NCBI GenBank assembly: GCA_946902985.2 | Contig: OX336389.2 | Span: 170,882,704-170,946,703 of the forward strand | Length of the DNA: 64,000 nt | Origin: Meconema thalassinum | Lineage: Eukaryota > Arthropoda > Insecta > Orthoptera > Tettigoniidae | Direction: 5' to 3' | Shown here: piece by piece, positions 44,341 through 54,176 of the stretch | Layout: every line of letters begins with the position of its first letter | Position numbering within the stretch: position 1 is the stretch's first letter | Notes under the pieces: model-generated | The model's input: the letters and a program-made list of their open reading frames with translations, nothing else | What the model was told of the DNA's origin: nothing | Database searches by the model: none | Position numbers and translations under genes: made by a program

Positions 44341-45509
44341 CTAAAACAAGCTCCCTTTTTCCTTTAACGTTACTTGGCGTTCTTCTTGAGAATAATCAAT
44401 AGCTACAGCACAGTCTTTAGAAAGATGTGAGGTTCTGCCACAGAATATACAAGCCGTATCTTTGTTATTTCTGTTTCCCTTACTAACTGAAACATCCTCT
44501 ATTGAAATTAAAGAAGCCGCTGAAGGTACGTCCCTATTCTTAGTCTTGGTCTTATCGTCTTGCTTAACTCGATCTGTCCTCTCGTTAACTTCAATAGAAC
44601 TATGTCTTAGCTTAAGCCGTTCTTCACCTTCTACCTCAGTCTTTAACAAGGCTAAAAATTCACTCAAGCAACAGTCAGGTTCCTTGGTAGACGTTTCTTT
44701 TGATACACGATACCTGTCCCAAGTTCTAAACATAACCTCTGGCAAGGCACTCTCTACTAGTGGAAATAACATTGCAGCGTATTTCTCCTTTGTTACTCCC
44801 AAGGAATCAAGTGCTCTCAACTGTCCCTCCAGACTGTCATACAGTTGGGCTATGGATCTTAAACTATCCTTCTCTAACACCAAGGATAAAAGTTCCCTAA
44901 CATAGTACTCAATGAGTAACTCATCCTTCCCATACCTAGACTTCAACAATTCTATAGCCTTTTTGTAGTTTTCCTTTGAAGGAGGAAAGTTTTCTACCAA
45001 CTTCTGAGCACACGAACCAGGTTCCATACACTGAATCAAATAAACAAATTTGTCTTCATCTTTAAGGCTGCTATCTTCATGTATTTTAGTAAATTGCGCC
45101 CAAAACCCAATCCAGCACTTCACGTTTCCATCAATTTTTTTCAGTTCTAGTTTTGGTAGTCTTAGTAGTCTCTGATTAGAAGTACGTGAACAGTTACTCG
45201 TATTAGCTTCAGAAACGGCTTGATCTCCAACTTGTAAGGCCTGCACTTTTTCCCTAACCTTATAATATTTCAAGTCGTACTCACTGCAATTGTTGATCTC
45301 TGTTTCAAGCACGATGTCTTCAAGGTCTTCCTTTCGCAGCAGCTCATTGTATACTTCATCATCCAGACGTTTAACTTCTCGTAGCGTTCCACAAGTGAAG
45401 CATATCTGCTACGAATCTCCACGTGGTCACCATCAGCAAGCGCCAACAGTTCTTCAAGCTTATTTACCTCACGTGTAAATACGCCGCGTAATACTCGACG
45501 TTCGGTCAT
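44341..45509 (-). pseudogene. BEL/Pao Gag, frameshifted
   Basis: Codons from 45509 (MTERRVLRGVFTREVNKLEE) change frame near 45290 and continue in the 323-codon frame to 44341. The DUF1759-type capsid region reads LPKLELKKIDGNVKCWIGFW, KFVYLIQCMEPG, AIELLKSRYGKDELL and AALDSLGVTKEKYAAM-like text. A CCHC knuckle reads CIFCGRTSHLSKDC. Confidence 0.88.
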
Positions 45510-45567
45510 CGTTGTTCTGTTTTATTTGATGTTGAGATTGCCAGTAATCCTGTCACGGTCGCCAGTT

Positions 45568-45781
45568 ATATACCATACCAAATCATTTTAATATACAGTA
45601 ATCAATATTTTATTAACGCAACTCAACATCGCATCCAAAGACATTCCAAAGATACTACACTCAAAGCTAACAAAACCAAAACTATGTGAATCAAAACACT
45701 GCCTATTTTCTAAATCAAAACACTGTCTATTTTCTACAGGAAGTAGATTGCTCGAAAGAGCTTTAGTTCACTTTCTCCACA
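45568..45781 (-). repeat. BEL/Pao 5' LTR (old element)
   Basis: Pairs with 40030-40242. A TA insertion beside the primer-binding site (TTATATACC versus TTATACC) distinguishes the two ends. Confidence 0.9.
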
Positions 45782-45786
45782 CTAGT

Positions 45787-46098
45787 ATCTCTGCTGCAAA
45801 GAGATCCTCTGGCTTAATTACTGTATTGTCCATTCATATACGGTAATATTTTATTTTACGCATTTTTTAAATGTTTGTATGGTTTCAGTTAATAAAATCG
45901 GCATTTCTTGAAGTTATTGTTCATTATTTAATTCACCTGACCTCAACATTAATTAACGCTTGTTTAAGTTTAAGTTAAATGTCTTTAGGTTTGGTAAGAA
46001 TAATTGGGGAATTTTAGTATGTTCATTTGTAGACCCTCCCAAACAATATTGCAAAGTTTCGAAACTTTGGGAATTATGTCCAGAAAAAAAAACCTAAT
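45787..46098. other. AT-rich spacer between elements
   Basis: Nothing recognisable. Confidence 0.5.
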
Positions 46099-46890
46099 TT
46101 GACTGGATCAAGAGTTTAGTGCTTTTCAGTCGGTCAACACGAATGTACCCAAAAGAGATGGGCTATGCCCTAATCCTGAAATAAATTACATGAGATTAAT
46201 AAAACACTAGGATGACCAGTTTTGATCGTCAAGCGATCATCATCAGATCCAATACACTTAGGCTATAAAATCTATGTTTGAAATACAGGTGAAAATATTT
46301 ACAATATGTACAATTATTTAGTTGCAGTATTGGTACTGCAACTGTCAGTGTATGCTAAATGCAGTATATATGTTAGGTGAAATGCTAAATGGTGATGGCT
46401 ATCCGGAGATTGTACTTTAGAGAGATTATATGGTTGTAAACTATGGTTAAACTATAAAATTTTAGGCTAACTACTTATCTGATTGTCTTCCGTAAACCAT
46501 AGTTTACAACCATATAATCTCTCTAAAGTACAATCTCTGGATAGCCATCACCATTTAGCATTTCACCTAACATATATACTGCATTTAGCATACACTGACA
46601 GTTGCAGTACCAATACTGCAACTAAATAATTGTACATATTGTAAATATTTTCACCTGTATTTCAAACATAGATTTTATAGCCTAAGTGTATTGGATCTGA
46701 TGATGATCGCTTGACGATCGAAACTGGTCATCCTAGTGTTTTATTAATCTCATGTAATTTATTTCAGGATTAGGGCATAACCCATCTCTTTTGGGTACAT
46801 TCGTGTTGACCGACTGAAAAGCACTAAACTCTTGTTTACTAAGGCAACACTGAAAATATGGCTTCAAACACCACAATGTTGACTGGATCA
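46099..46890. mobile_element. Long hairpin element with 12-bp TSD and one-sided tail
   Basis: Arms of about 340 bp (46109-46449 and 46492-46834) are inverted and about 99% identical, around a 42-bp loop. TTGACTGGATCA is duplicated exactly at 46099-46110 and 46879-46890. Between the right arm and the right duplication is a 44-bp tail (TTTACTAAGGCAACACTGAA...) without an inverted partner. The outer 90 bp of the arms match the smaller element at 26.6 kb. The inner arm carries a hammerhead-like core: CTGATGA (46697-46703), a GATCG/CGATC stem, then GAAAC (46720-46724). No coding frame. Tail, long duplication and inverted repeats together fit Penelope-like elements; a foldback DNA element is the alternative. 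Confidence 0.8.
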
Positions 46891-47035
46891 TATGTAGTTT
46901 CTTGATTCAAGAACAGACCTGCTCTACAGTAAAAGTGTTTCACTACTGTTAATTAAGTGATTTTGACGATACATATATTCACTTTAATTTATTTTGGAGA
47001 TAGCATATAATAAACCTATTGTTGAAGTATTTAGG

Positions 47036-47276
47036 ACCACCTCGTAGTGTAGTGGCTAACATTCTTGACTGTCGCCCCGGAGGTCCGGCTTCGATTCCCG
47101 GCTCTGCCAAGAAATTTTAATTCTGGTATAAGGCCTGGAACGTGGTGCACTCAGTCAGCCTCGTGAGGCAAAACTGAGAAGAGGTGGGTTCGATTCCCAG
47201 CTCAACCACCTTAGAAGTGGATTTCCGTGGTTTCCCACTTCTACTGGAGGTTCATAACTTAAGGCCACGGCCGCCT
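47036..47276 (+). mobile_element. SINE family A, 5' part (split by the BEL insertion)
   Basis: The best preserved double head in the window: CTCGTAGTGTAGTGGCTAAC (A box), GGCTTCGATTCCCGG (B box), then GGTGGGTTCGATTCCCAGCT and the middle block. It is interrupted within GGCCACGGCCGCCT by the young BEL/Pao element and resumes at 57047. Confidence 0.92.
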
Positions 47277-50146
47277 TGGGTAGATTATAGGTTAGGGAAT
47301 AACCCACCCACCAAGGGAAGATGATTAAGAGAAGGAAGTAGATTTTGGGATTGGAAAAGAAGGATAGAAGAATAGGAGGAGAGTCCCACAAAAGTAATAA
47401 GTTTAGTGTTAAACACACTTAAAGGTGGTTGCCAATGTAAATTAACTCTAGGATACCTAAAGTAGGTACGAGCTTGGTCGAGGCTAACGGGAACTGCAGC
47501 TAAGGCTTGGGCGGTTTGCAAGAGAGAGGCTTTAGTACATTTCCTCCCGAGCATGTATAAAAGTACTATGGGGAAGGGTGATGGTCTGGCAAGACTGAGA
47601 GGAACAAATTTACGGTATGTCTTCTCAAAGAAATTAGGTTTTACAAAGTGATTCGAAGAATGCCAATGATTTAACTCCGGTTTGGTATTTTCAATTTCCA
47701 AAATTATGGAGTTCCTGTAAGGGCGACCAAGTGTCTCTAAGAAGGAATAGGATAAAAGATTATGCCTTATTGGGTAACTTTGGTAAATGAACCAATGGTT
47801 GCATTGGACAATGGCTAAGCTTTTACTCAGCGAGGAGCCGGCTAAAAGTTTAGACAAAAAGAAACACTTATTTTTTAGAAAACTGACCATAAGTTTTCGG
47901 AGAGGGTCTCCACAAGCAGGTAGTTGGCTTAGCGAACTTTACTTGCCTTACTGGCCAATTAGAATTAGCTATTATCGCTAAGAAGAACTTTAGTAAGGTG
48001 AAAATTAAGAGTTCTTGCTCAAATGCAACAAATGGTGAAAACTCTATTAATGATTTTAATATCATTGAGTGAGGAGAGTCAAGGAAGACAGGATTTTGCC
48101 TAAACTTTATATTCGAAAATGAAAAAGCAAAGGGAAAAGATTTGTTTATTTTACAATTAGAAAAAACTTTGAAGAAATTAACAATTATGCAATATAATTT
48201 TAATAAACATGGTTTGTTTGAACTTTTTAACAAATAGGGTCGCAGACCTCTTAACATTAAACGGTTGCTCCAGGCAATTGACAATTTAAAAGGTTTCAAA
48301 CCTTACATATTTCTAAAATCTTTATAAGATTTAAACAAATGAACAATAAAATAATTAAAGCTTGAACGGGAATTGAAGTACAAAAAGTGCACCTTAAGAA
48401 ATTCTGGAGAGAATGTTCTAAAGAAAGTGACGACTTTGAAAATAACAATAATAACAACGTGAAAATAAAATAGAAGTTCCTACAACTTCTTATATTTATA
48501 CAGAATTAATATATGAGAATTAAACAAAGAGGGCAGGTCACTTACTGTGAACCTGAAAAGTTAATCAGAAGGAAGGTTCTAGACTTCTTATACTTTGAAT
48601 AAGACTCGCCAGTCAAATGAGGCAGTTTTCATTTAGCGAGACCAAAAAATAACTCACTCAAGAGTTGAGAGAATTGTTTTCCCTGCTTTTGAAGGGAGGA
48701 ACAATGTAAATTTAAAACTTGTATCACACAAGAAATTATGCAGAATTTAATTAATGTTAAACTAGCAAAGTTGGAAGGGCACTTCGTAAGTAACACCTTA
48801 TAGAAAGTTACAATTTTATAAATAATGGTTGTTAGTAGAAGGTTAAGGAAAGATCATTGGGATATAGGATCAATGTTCATGGCCGTATTTAATATAACCG
48901 GACGATCGCGACGCGGTAGAAAAGTGGAGCAAGCACTGATTATCACTATAGTCTGTAATGATGGATGCAAAGTTCACTAGAGAAACACTGAAGTTTATGA
49001 GAAAAAAAGTAATTGCAATTATGGAGATAACTGATTGCACTAGGTAGGTGAAAGTCTATTTCTCGAAAAAGTTGTGATTTACAATTAAATGCGCCATAAA
49101 ATGTTCCAGCGGTGGAAGAAAATTCACTATTGTAGTAATTTAGTTTTGAACAGAATTCTCCCAAGTACATGAAAAATACATGACGGCAGGACTCGTAGAT
49201 TGAGTACCGAATCTGGAAAGTTCCAGAACAATCTTAGCAGAAAAATGGGGTTGAGAAAATCCAACGGCGGAAATAACTTTGTAATTATAGACAGCGGGTA
49301 TCAGATAATATCCCACGTAGCGAGAGGGTTTCTCGTTTAAAGCTTAAGAAAAGCTCTTTTTAGTAAGGTTGGCTTATACAAGAAAAAGCTCAACATTGCA
49401 AATCCCACGAAGAGTGATTATTGCCCCAAAGTAAATAGTTTCACACTGCCTATAAATTATAATTAAAATCACTTGGAAGTTAAAACCATGAAGATGAGGT
49501 TAAAACTTTTAAAAAGGTACTTATCTTGAGTTCATGTTGAAGTCGAAGATTTCGATGATGATTACTTAGCCAACATGGCGTAGAAGAGGGTGTGCCTCTT
49601 GGTTTGAGGAGGCTAAGCTCGAGCGGAGCTTTGACTGAACGAGTCAACTGCAGACGGAGAAGTGAGAGCAGCACAGCGGAGCACGGAGGGTCCAAGAAAA
49701 GGGGGAAAGAGAGGGGGGTAGGAGACAAAAGGAGAACATATAAGCATTGCCAACTTAGCAAAACATAATTGATTTCTTGGTGAGCTGGTCTTCAAGGAGT
49801 TGATAGATGATACTAGCGCAGCATGGTGAGTAAAGAAGTAGACGTAGTCCTCTTGCTCAAGGAGAAAGTAGCTAACGATGATAACGAGATCTGGTAGCCA
49901 AATGGATAAGTAAGTCATCTTGCACGATGAGGAATTGAGTAGCTTCAGAGGTTCGCTACTAGATGACGCTAGGTGGATCACAGAAGTTATATATCTGAAA
50001 CATACTCATGAAGACATAAGAGACATGCCCAACAAGGAGAAAACAGATGATCACTGTTGGTGTTTGGCAAAGAGGAAGGAAGAAATGAACATGCAAAGAG
50101 CAATAGACATTATATCTCTCGTACCGTGTATTCAAAGAATACACCA
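47277..50146 (-). repeat. 3' LTR of the young BEL/Pao element
   Basis: In element orientation it begins TGGTGTATTCTTTGAATACA and ends CCTATAATCTACCCA. The sense strand is pyrimidine-rich. It carries open frames of 201 codons (47285-47890) and 143 codons (47868-48299) with Leu/Phe/Ser-rich products and no recognisable domain; they are probably chance frames favoured by composition. Confidence 0.93.
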
Positions 50147-50185
50147 TACTGGGGGGACAAACACCAACAGCGAGCAAGAAAGCAG

Positions 50186-53100
50186 TTACACATTTATTGG
50201 AAGCGGAGCGATCAAAGACAGTGGTCTTGTGATCGGTCCATTTGTAGTCAAGATTCTGGCCACCCTGACTCTCCCGTCTCTTCCAGGGTAACAGTCGGTC
50301 ACCCTACCAGAAATCCATACTAGGGGGGGTGAAATATCCCTAACCAAGACCAAGTCCCCTACTTTAATGTCGGGACTGGAAAGAAACCACTTCTGCCTCC
50401 GTTGCAAGGAAGTTAAATATTCCAAGTTCCACCTTTTCCAAAAGGAATTACGGAGGGCTTCAAGTTTCCGCCAAACAATAGGTAGATTAGAATCCCTGTA
50501 AGAATTAGGAAGGGGAGGATGGGCAGAGAGAGAAGTGCGTGTAAAGAAGCGACCAGGTGTAAGTGGAAGGAGGTTATCAGGGTCATTGGAAAGCGGAGTT
50601 GAAAGGCGAGAATTATCAACACTTTCAATCACAAAATAGCTGGAAGCTGAGGGAAATAAAGCACTAGTAAAGATTGCGATACAATGCAAAAGGAGAATTG
50701 ACAAGTTTAAACAAAGCGTATAGGAACAAGTACATCTATTCAGGACAAGAATATACCAAATAAACAAAGGAACTATGCGAGTAGAAAGCAAGAACGCCAT
50801 AGGTAACAAACGAGTAGCCATAAACAATAACCTCAAGTTATAATGAGTATCAAAGGGGTTACTCAGAAAAATACTTAAGTCAGCAAAAAACGTGACAGGA
50901 CAAGCATGAATACAAAAACACATCGAATGTGACGACGAGAAAAAACAAGTTTGTTCATCAATGAACATTAAGATCGCAAAATATGCAAGCAAATTGCAAT
51001 ACATGAACGCGTGAGAAATACGCAACGAAGTTTTGAAACAGGGATCAAAGCAGTTATAGAATACGAGCATGAGTAAGTGGAAGACGTAAATAAGCACGGC
51101 CTTGACACACATAGTACAACGAGATAAGACATATAAATAGCTGACAGAGTCCTTAAGCGGAACGAGTTTATTTTGGGAGGTAGGCAAACGGCTTCTGTAC
51201 TTTAAGTAGCAACTCGTCAGACAATGCTTGGCAATCAGCCAAAGTTGAGATAAGAGAAACTTGCTTTGAACTGTGTCAAGCGTACAGGAAATAAACAACT
51301 TGGCATTCCTCAGGCGTGTATACATACACGTCTGACAAACAAGCAGTTCGAAGTACACACACAACATTTGGTGAATCAGCTGTAACTTAAAGCGGAACGA
51401 GTCACACGACATGCAGTCAATCGTAACTTGGACGTGAAAAAGCAATTTAAAGCTATATGAAATAAAGTAGAAAATCAATTTCGCATAATTGAGAGGATCA
51501 CGAAATCGGACAATTTTCAACAAAAAGAAGCTTAATTCTTCCGAGCAAAGAAGACAAGCTGGGACATTGAGACGAAGGTTATGCATAAGAATAGTTATTC
51601 TAGATGCTATAGAATTCAGAGTTTCAATCGGTTTCATGAGCGACTTCCAATTGCGAGGAAGGGGGGAGGAGCCGGCCGTGGCCATCCTTCTACATAACGA
51701 AAGAAGTGAAACATAGCGTACAGCAAAGTGATGGTGACTGATAGCCATGGTTTTACACAAGGGGAAGATAGTTTTCGAGGAATAGTTTAAGCAATTAACT
51801 GCTATAAAAAATGACATAAGAAGATAGACGAAATAACACAAAGCAAGGCGAACTTGAATGGCCATCTTGTGCGGGAAGAAGGAAAAGCCATTTAAACAAC
51901 TTACAGGGTTAGCGCAGTTGTTCACGATAAGACATCGTTTCGACAAGTGGTTTTCAAAAATATTGAGATTTGAAACATGAGCGTTCTCTTTTTCAGAAAT
52001 GGGATTTATGTCAGCTGTGACGAAATGACATTGCGTTTTGGTTTGAACACTGGGATGTTGAATTCCACCAGTAATAACCCAACCAAAATCGGTGTATCTA
52101 GCGACCACGGTTGAAGATAACTTGCGTGTTTGTTTGCGAATGCAATTCCAAAAAACATTGGCACTGAAAAGCACATCAATGGGACCTTGTGCATTAAACT
52201 GAGGATCGGCTAACCTTAAGTGCGAAGGAATCTTTAATCCGGAAGTATTGATAGAGTGACTTGGAGTGTCCTTGCCAATACTGGTAAGAACGAGACAGTT
52301 TAAATTAAGATTGGTGTTTCTTTGGCAAACGTCTCTGATTTTCAATTTTGAAGACTGCAAAACTTGAGTTTTCAAATTGTCAATGCCGGTCACATTGATA
52401 GAAGTAGGCGATGACGAAAGACCTAGTTTTTTAATCAACGATTGCGAAACAAAGTTGTGCGTTGAAGCGGAATCGAGAAGACCACGGGTTTTGAACCAAT
52501 TTCCAAATCTATCTTGGATTTCAAATTGTACAGTGGTCAACAGGGTTTGCGCACTATGAAAAGTGTCGGCGTTGGAAATGCAGGAAGAAGCATTAGTTTG
52601 TTCGGAGCGGCTCTGCAAGGAGCTTAAAGAGGCAGGTGCTGATGACCTCGATTTATCGTGAACGTGCAATAAAGAATGATGCGGTTTTTTACAATGAAAA
52701 CAGAGATTTGATGACGTACAGTTCGAAGAAGAATGCTTAGGTGATAAGCAATTGAAACAATGCTTGCTGTTTAAGACAAACTTTCTTCGATCTTCGACAG
52801 ACAATTCTTTAAAGGATTTGCACAAATACAAGGTGTGAAGCTTTTTACAGAGCGTGCATTTTAACGATTTGTTAAGCGGCCTGATATCTTCTCTTGAATG
52901 ATTGAAAGAAGAACGGGTTTGTTTGTTTTCGACAAATGGGGGCTGATGTCCCTTTGAAGAAGCAAGTTTTTTTTCAAAAATTTGACACTGAGGATTCGTT
53001 TCGACTTTTTCGCACTGAAATGCGAGTGCTGTAAGGAATTGACATCGACTGTTGAGAAACGAGATGAGGTGTTCGAACGAATGTTCCTTGTTGCAGGCGA

Positions 53101-53911
53101 GTTCGATCTCCCAGGCTTTCAGTGTCGAAAAATCGAATCTTGATGTAGCTAGGTGAATAAGTATGGTGTCCCATGTTTGGACAGGCTGTTTTAGCTGGTA
53201 TAACGCTCTGACATTTAACTGCATAGAATCTAAGAGGTCTCTTAAAGATGTGACGTCATTAGGTTTGACGGGTGGTAAGTTGAAGAGACAGCGGATATGA
53301 CGAGCGACACTCAACCGTAAGTTGCCATATCTCTCTTTAAGGAGATTAAAGGCGATGTGGTAGTTGTCTGCGCTTAAAGGCAATGACTTTACCAAAGCCA
53401 AGGCCTCAGATTCCAAAGACGTACGAAGGAAGTAAAATTTATGTATGTCTGGGATCTCGACATTTTCATGAATTAAAGAGCAGTAAAGTTCGTAAAAAGA
53501 ATACCATTCACCTTCCTTGCCTGAGAAGTGCGGTAGGCTTATCTTGGGAAGTAACGGTTTCGGTTTGTTCTTGTGAACTGAAGCGGGTGCTAACTGGGCC
53601 GGATTGATGACCCTAGTGTCCGGTTCTGAGATATTGCGGATCAATTGGTGGGCCTTTGCAATTCCTTCAAAGTACAAGGGTTCGACCTCGTCCCGATCCG
53701 ATTGAAGGTCTGGACAAGCGGATTCAATCTCGGTTTGAATTTGGTCATAATAATCATAAGACCGTTCGTACAACTTAAGACGATGTGTTAAGATATCTAA
53801 ATCACACTCGGCGGGATCTAATTTGTTGATAAAATTTCGGAATCTAGTGAGTTGCCCTTTATAAGAAGAACGTCTAGCAATGAGAGTTTCATCTTTTTCT
53901 GAAGGGGCCAT
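50186..53911 (-). CDS. Gag-protease-DUF5641 polyprotein of the young BEL/Pao element
   Basis: 1,241 codons, ATG at 53911, no interruption. Residues 1-110 are a Gag N-terminus. Residues 118-300 are the DUF1759-type capsid (LLPKISLPHFSGKEGEWYSF, FLRTSLESEALALV, LLKERYGNLRLS). Two zinc-binding clusters follow (CTLCKKLHTLYLC about 352-364; CFNCLSPKHSSSNC about 385-398), plus CFHCKKPHHSLLH. The protease spans about 455-620 with catalytic D480 in GLLDSASTHNFVSQ and ends FGWVITGG. Where RT should begin the sequence turns into about 440 hydrophobic, Cys/Leu/Phe-rich residues (about 655-1095) with many membrane-like stretches and no RT, RNase H or IN motif. It ends with the integrase C-terminal DUF5641 (LPLTPGRFFTRTSL, VGDLVLVRDISPPLVWISGR, CYPGRDGRVRVARI). 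Usual BEL polyproteins are roughly 1,700-2,000 residues. Confidence 0.88.
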   Translation of the reverse strand: MAPSEKDETLIARRSSYKGQLTRFRNFINKLDPAECDLDILTHRLKLYERSYDYYDQIQTEIESACPDLQSDRDEVEPLYFEGIAKAHQLIRNISEPDTRVINPAQLAPASVHKNKPKPLLPKISLPHFSGKEGEWYSFYELYCSLIHENVEIPDIHKFYFLRTSLESEALALVKSLPLSADNYHIAFNLLKERYGNLRLSVARHIRCLFNLPPVKPNDVTSLRDLLDSMQLNVRALYQLKQPVQTWDTILIHLATSRFDFSTLKAWEIELACNKEHSFEHLISFLNSRCQFLTALAFQCEKVETNPQCQIFEKKLASSKGHQPPFVENKQTRSSFNHSREDIRPLNKSLKCTLCKKLHTLYLCKSFKELSVEDRRKFVLNSKHCFNCLSPKHSSSNCTSSNLCFHCKKPHHSLLHVHDKSRSSAPASLSSLQSRSEQTNASSCISNADTFHSAQTLLTTVQFEIQDRFGNWFKTRGLLDSASTHNFVSQSLIKKLGLSSSPTSINVTGIDNLKTQVLQSSKLKIRDVCQRNTNLNLNCLVLTSIGKDTPSHSINTSGLKIPSHLRLADPQFNAQGPIDVLFSANVFWNCIRKQTRKLSSTVVARYTDFGWVITGGIQHPSVQTKTQCHFVTADINPISEKENAHVSNLNIFENHLSKRCLIVNNCANPVSCLNGFSFFPHKMAIQVRLALCYFVYLLMSFFIAVNCLNYSSKTIFPLCKTMAISHHHFAVRYVSLLSLCRRMATAGSSPLPRNWKSLMKPIETLNSIASRITILMHNLRLNVPACLLCSEELSFFLLKIVRFRDPLNYAKLIFYFISYSFKLLFHVQVTIDCMSCDSFRFKLQLIHQMLCVYFELLVCQTCMYTRLRNAKLFISCTLDTVQSKFLLSQLWLIAKHCLTSCYLKYRSRLPTSQNKLVPLKDSVSYLYVLSRCTMCVKAVLIYVFHLLMLVFYNCFDPCFKTSLRISHAFMYCNLLAYFAILMFIDEQTCFFSSSHSMCFCIHACPVTFFADLSIFLSNPFDTHYNLRLLFMATRLLPMAFLLSTRIVPLFIWYILVLNRCTCSYTLCLNLSILLLHCIAIFTSALFPSASSYFVIESVDNSRLSTPLSNDPDNLLPLTPGRFFTRTSLSAHPPLPNSYRDSNLPIVWRKLEALRNSFWKRWNLEYLTSLQRRQKWFLSSPDIKVGDLVLVRDISPPLVWISGRVTDCYPGRDGRVRVARILTTNGPITRPLSLIAPLPINV

Positions 53912-54151
53912 GATAAAAAGAATAAATTGAAATACAACTCACAAAACTGTAGAACCTTGAAGATGCTGTCAAGTTGGCAACAGCGAAAGAGTAGAAAGAA
54001 CAGGACACCCCAAAGGAGACAGGAGCGGCCTCTTTCCCGTTCACAGGCTTTGCATGACGTAGATATAGCTGAAAAATCCAAAGGAGATATTAAAAATTTG
54101 CAAAGTATTGTCAAATGACACTTGACAAACAATAGAAATAAAAAATGGACT

Positions 54152-54171
54152 CTCCCGGGTTTCTGGTACCA
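54152..54171 (-). other. Candidate primer-binding site of the young BEL/Pao element
   Basis: Minus strand TGGTACCAGAAACCCGGGAG starts five bases inside the 5' LTR. A TGG start is expected for pairing with a tRNA CCA end. It differs from the site of the older BEL element, so the two belong to different families. I cannot name the tRNA. Confidence 0.55.
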
Positions 54172-54176
54172 AATTT

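Larger units (their letters stand above)
40030..45781 (-). mobile_element. BEL/Pao retrotransposon, complete but inactivated
   Basis: LTRs of about 213 bp (40030-40242 and 45568-45781) differ at seven sites, about 3%. Flanks repeat CTAGT (40025-40029 and 45782-45786), a 5-bp target duplication. The primer-binding site is the minus-strand 17-mer TGGCGACCGTGACAGGA (45548-45564), typical of BEL elements. A purine tract AAGGTGGGAGAA precedes the 3' LTR at 40243-40254. Gene order is gag, PR, RT, RNase H, IN, with several frameshifts. Confidence 0.92.

Noticed and set aside
44462..44905. 147-codon plus-strand frame
   Set aside because: Antisense shadow of the BEL/Pao gag gene.
47036..47110. A functional tRNA-Asp gene
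   Set aside because: The acceptor stem does not close, and the sequence continues into a SINE body found at several other loci.
49920..50291. 123-codon plus-strand frame running from the young BEL LTR into its internal region
   Set aside because: Opposite strand to the element's gene, crosses the LTR boundary, and has no recognisable motif.
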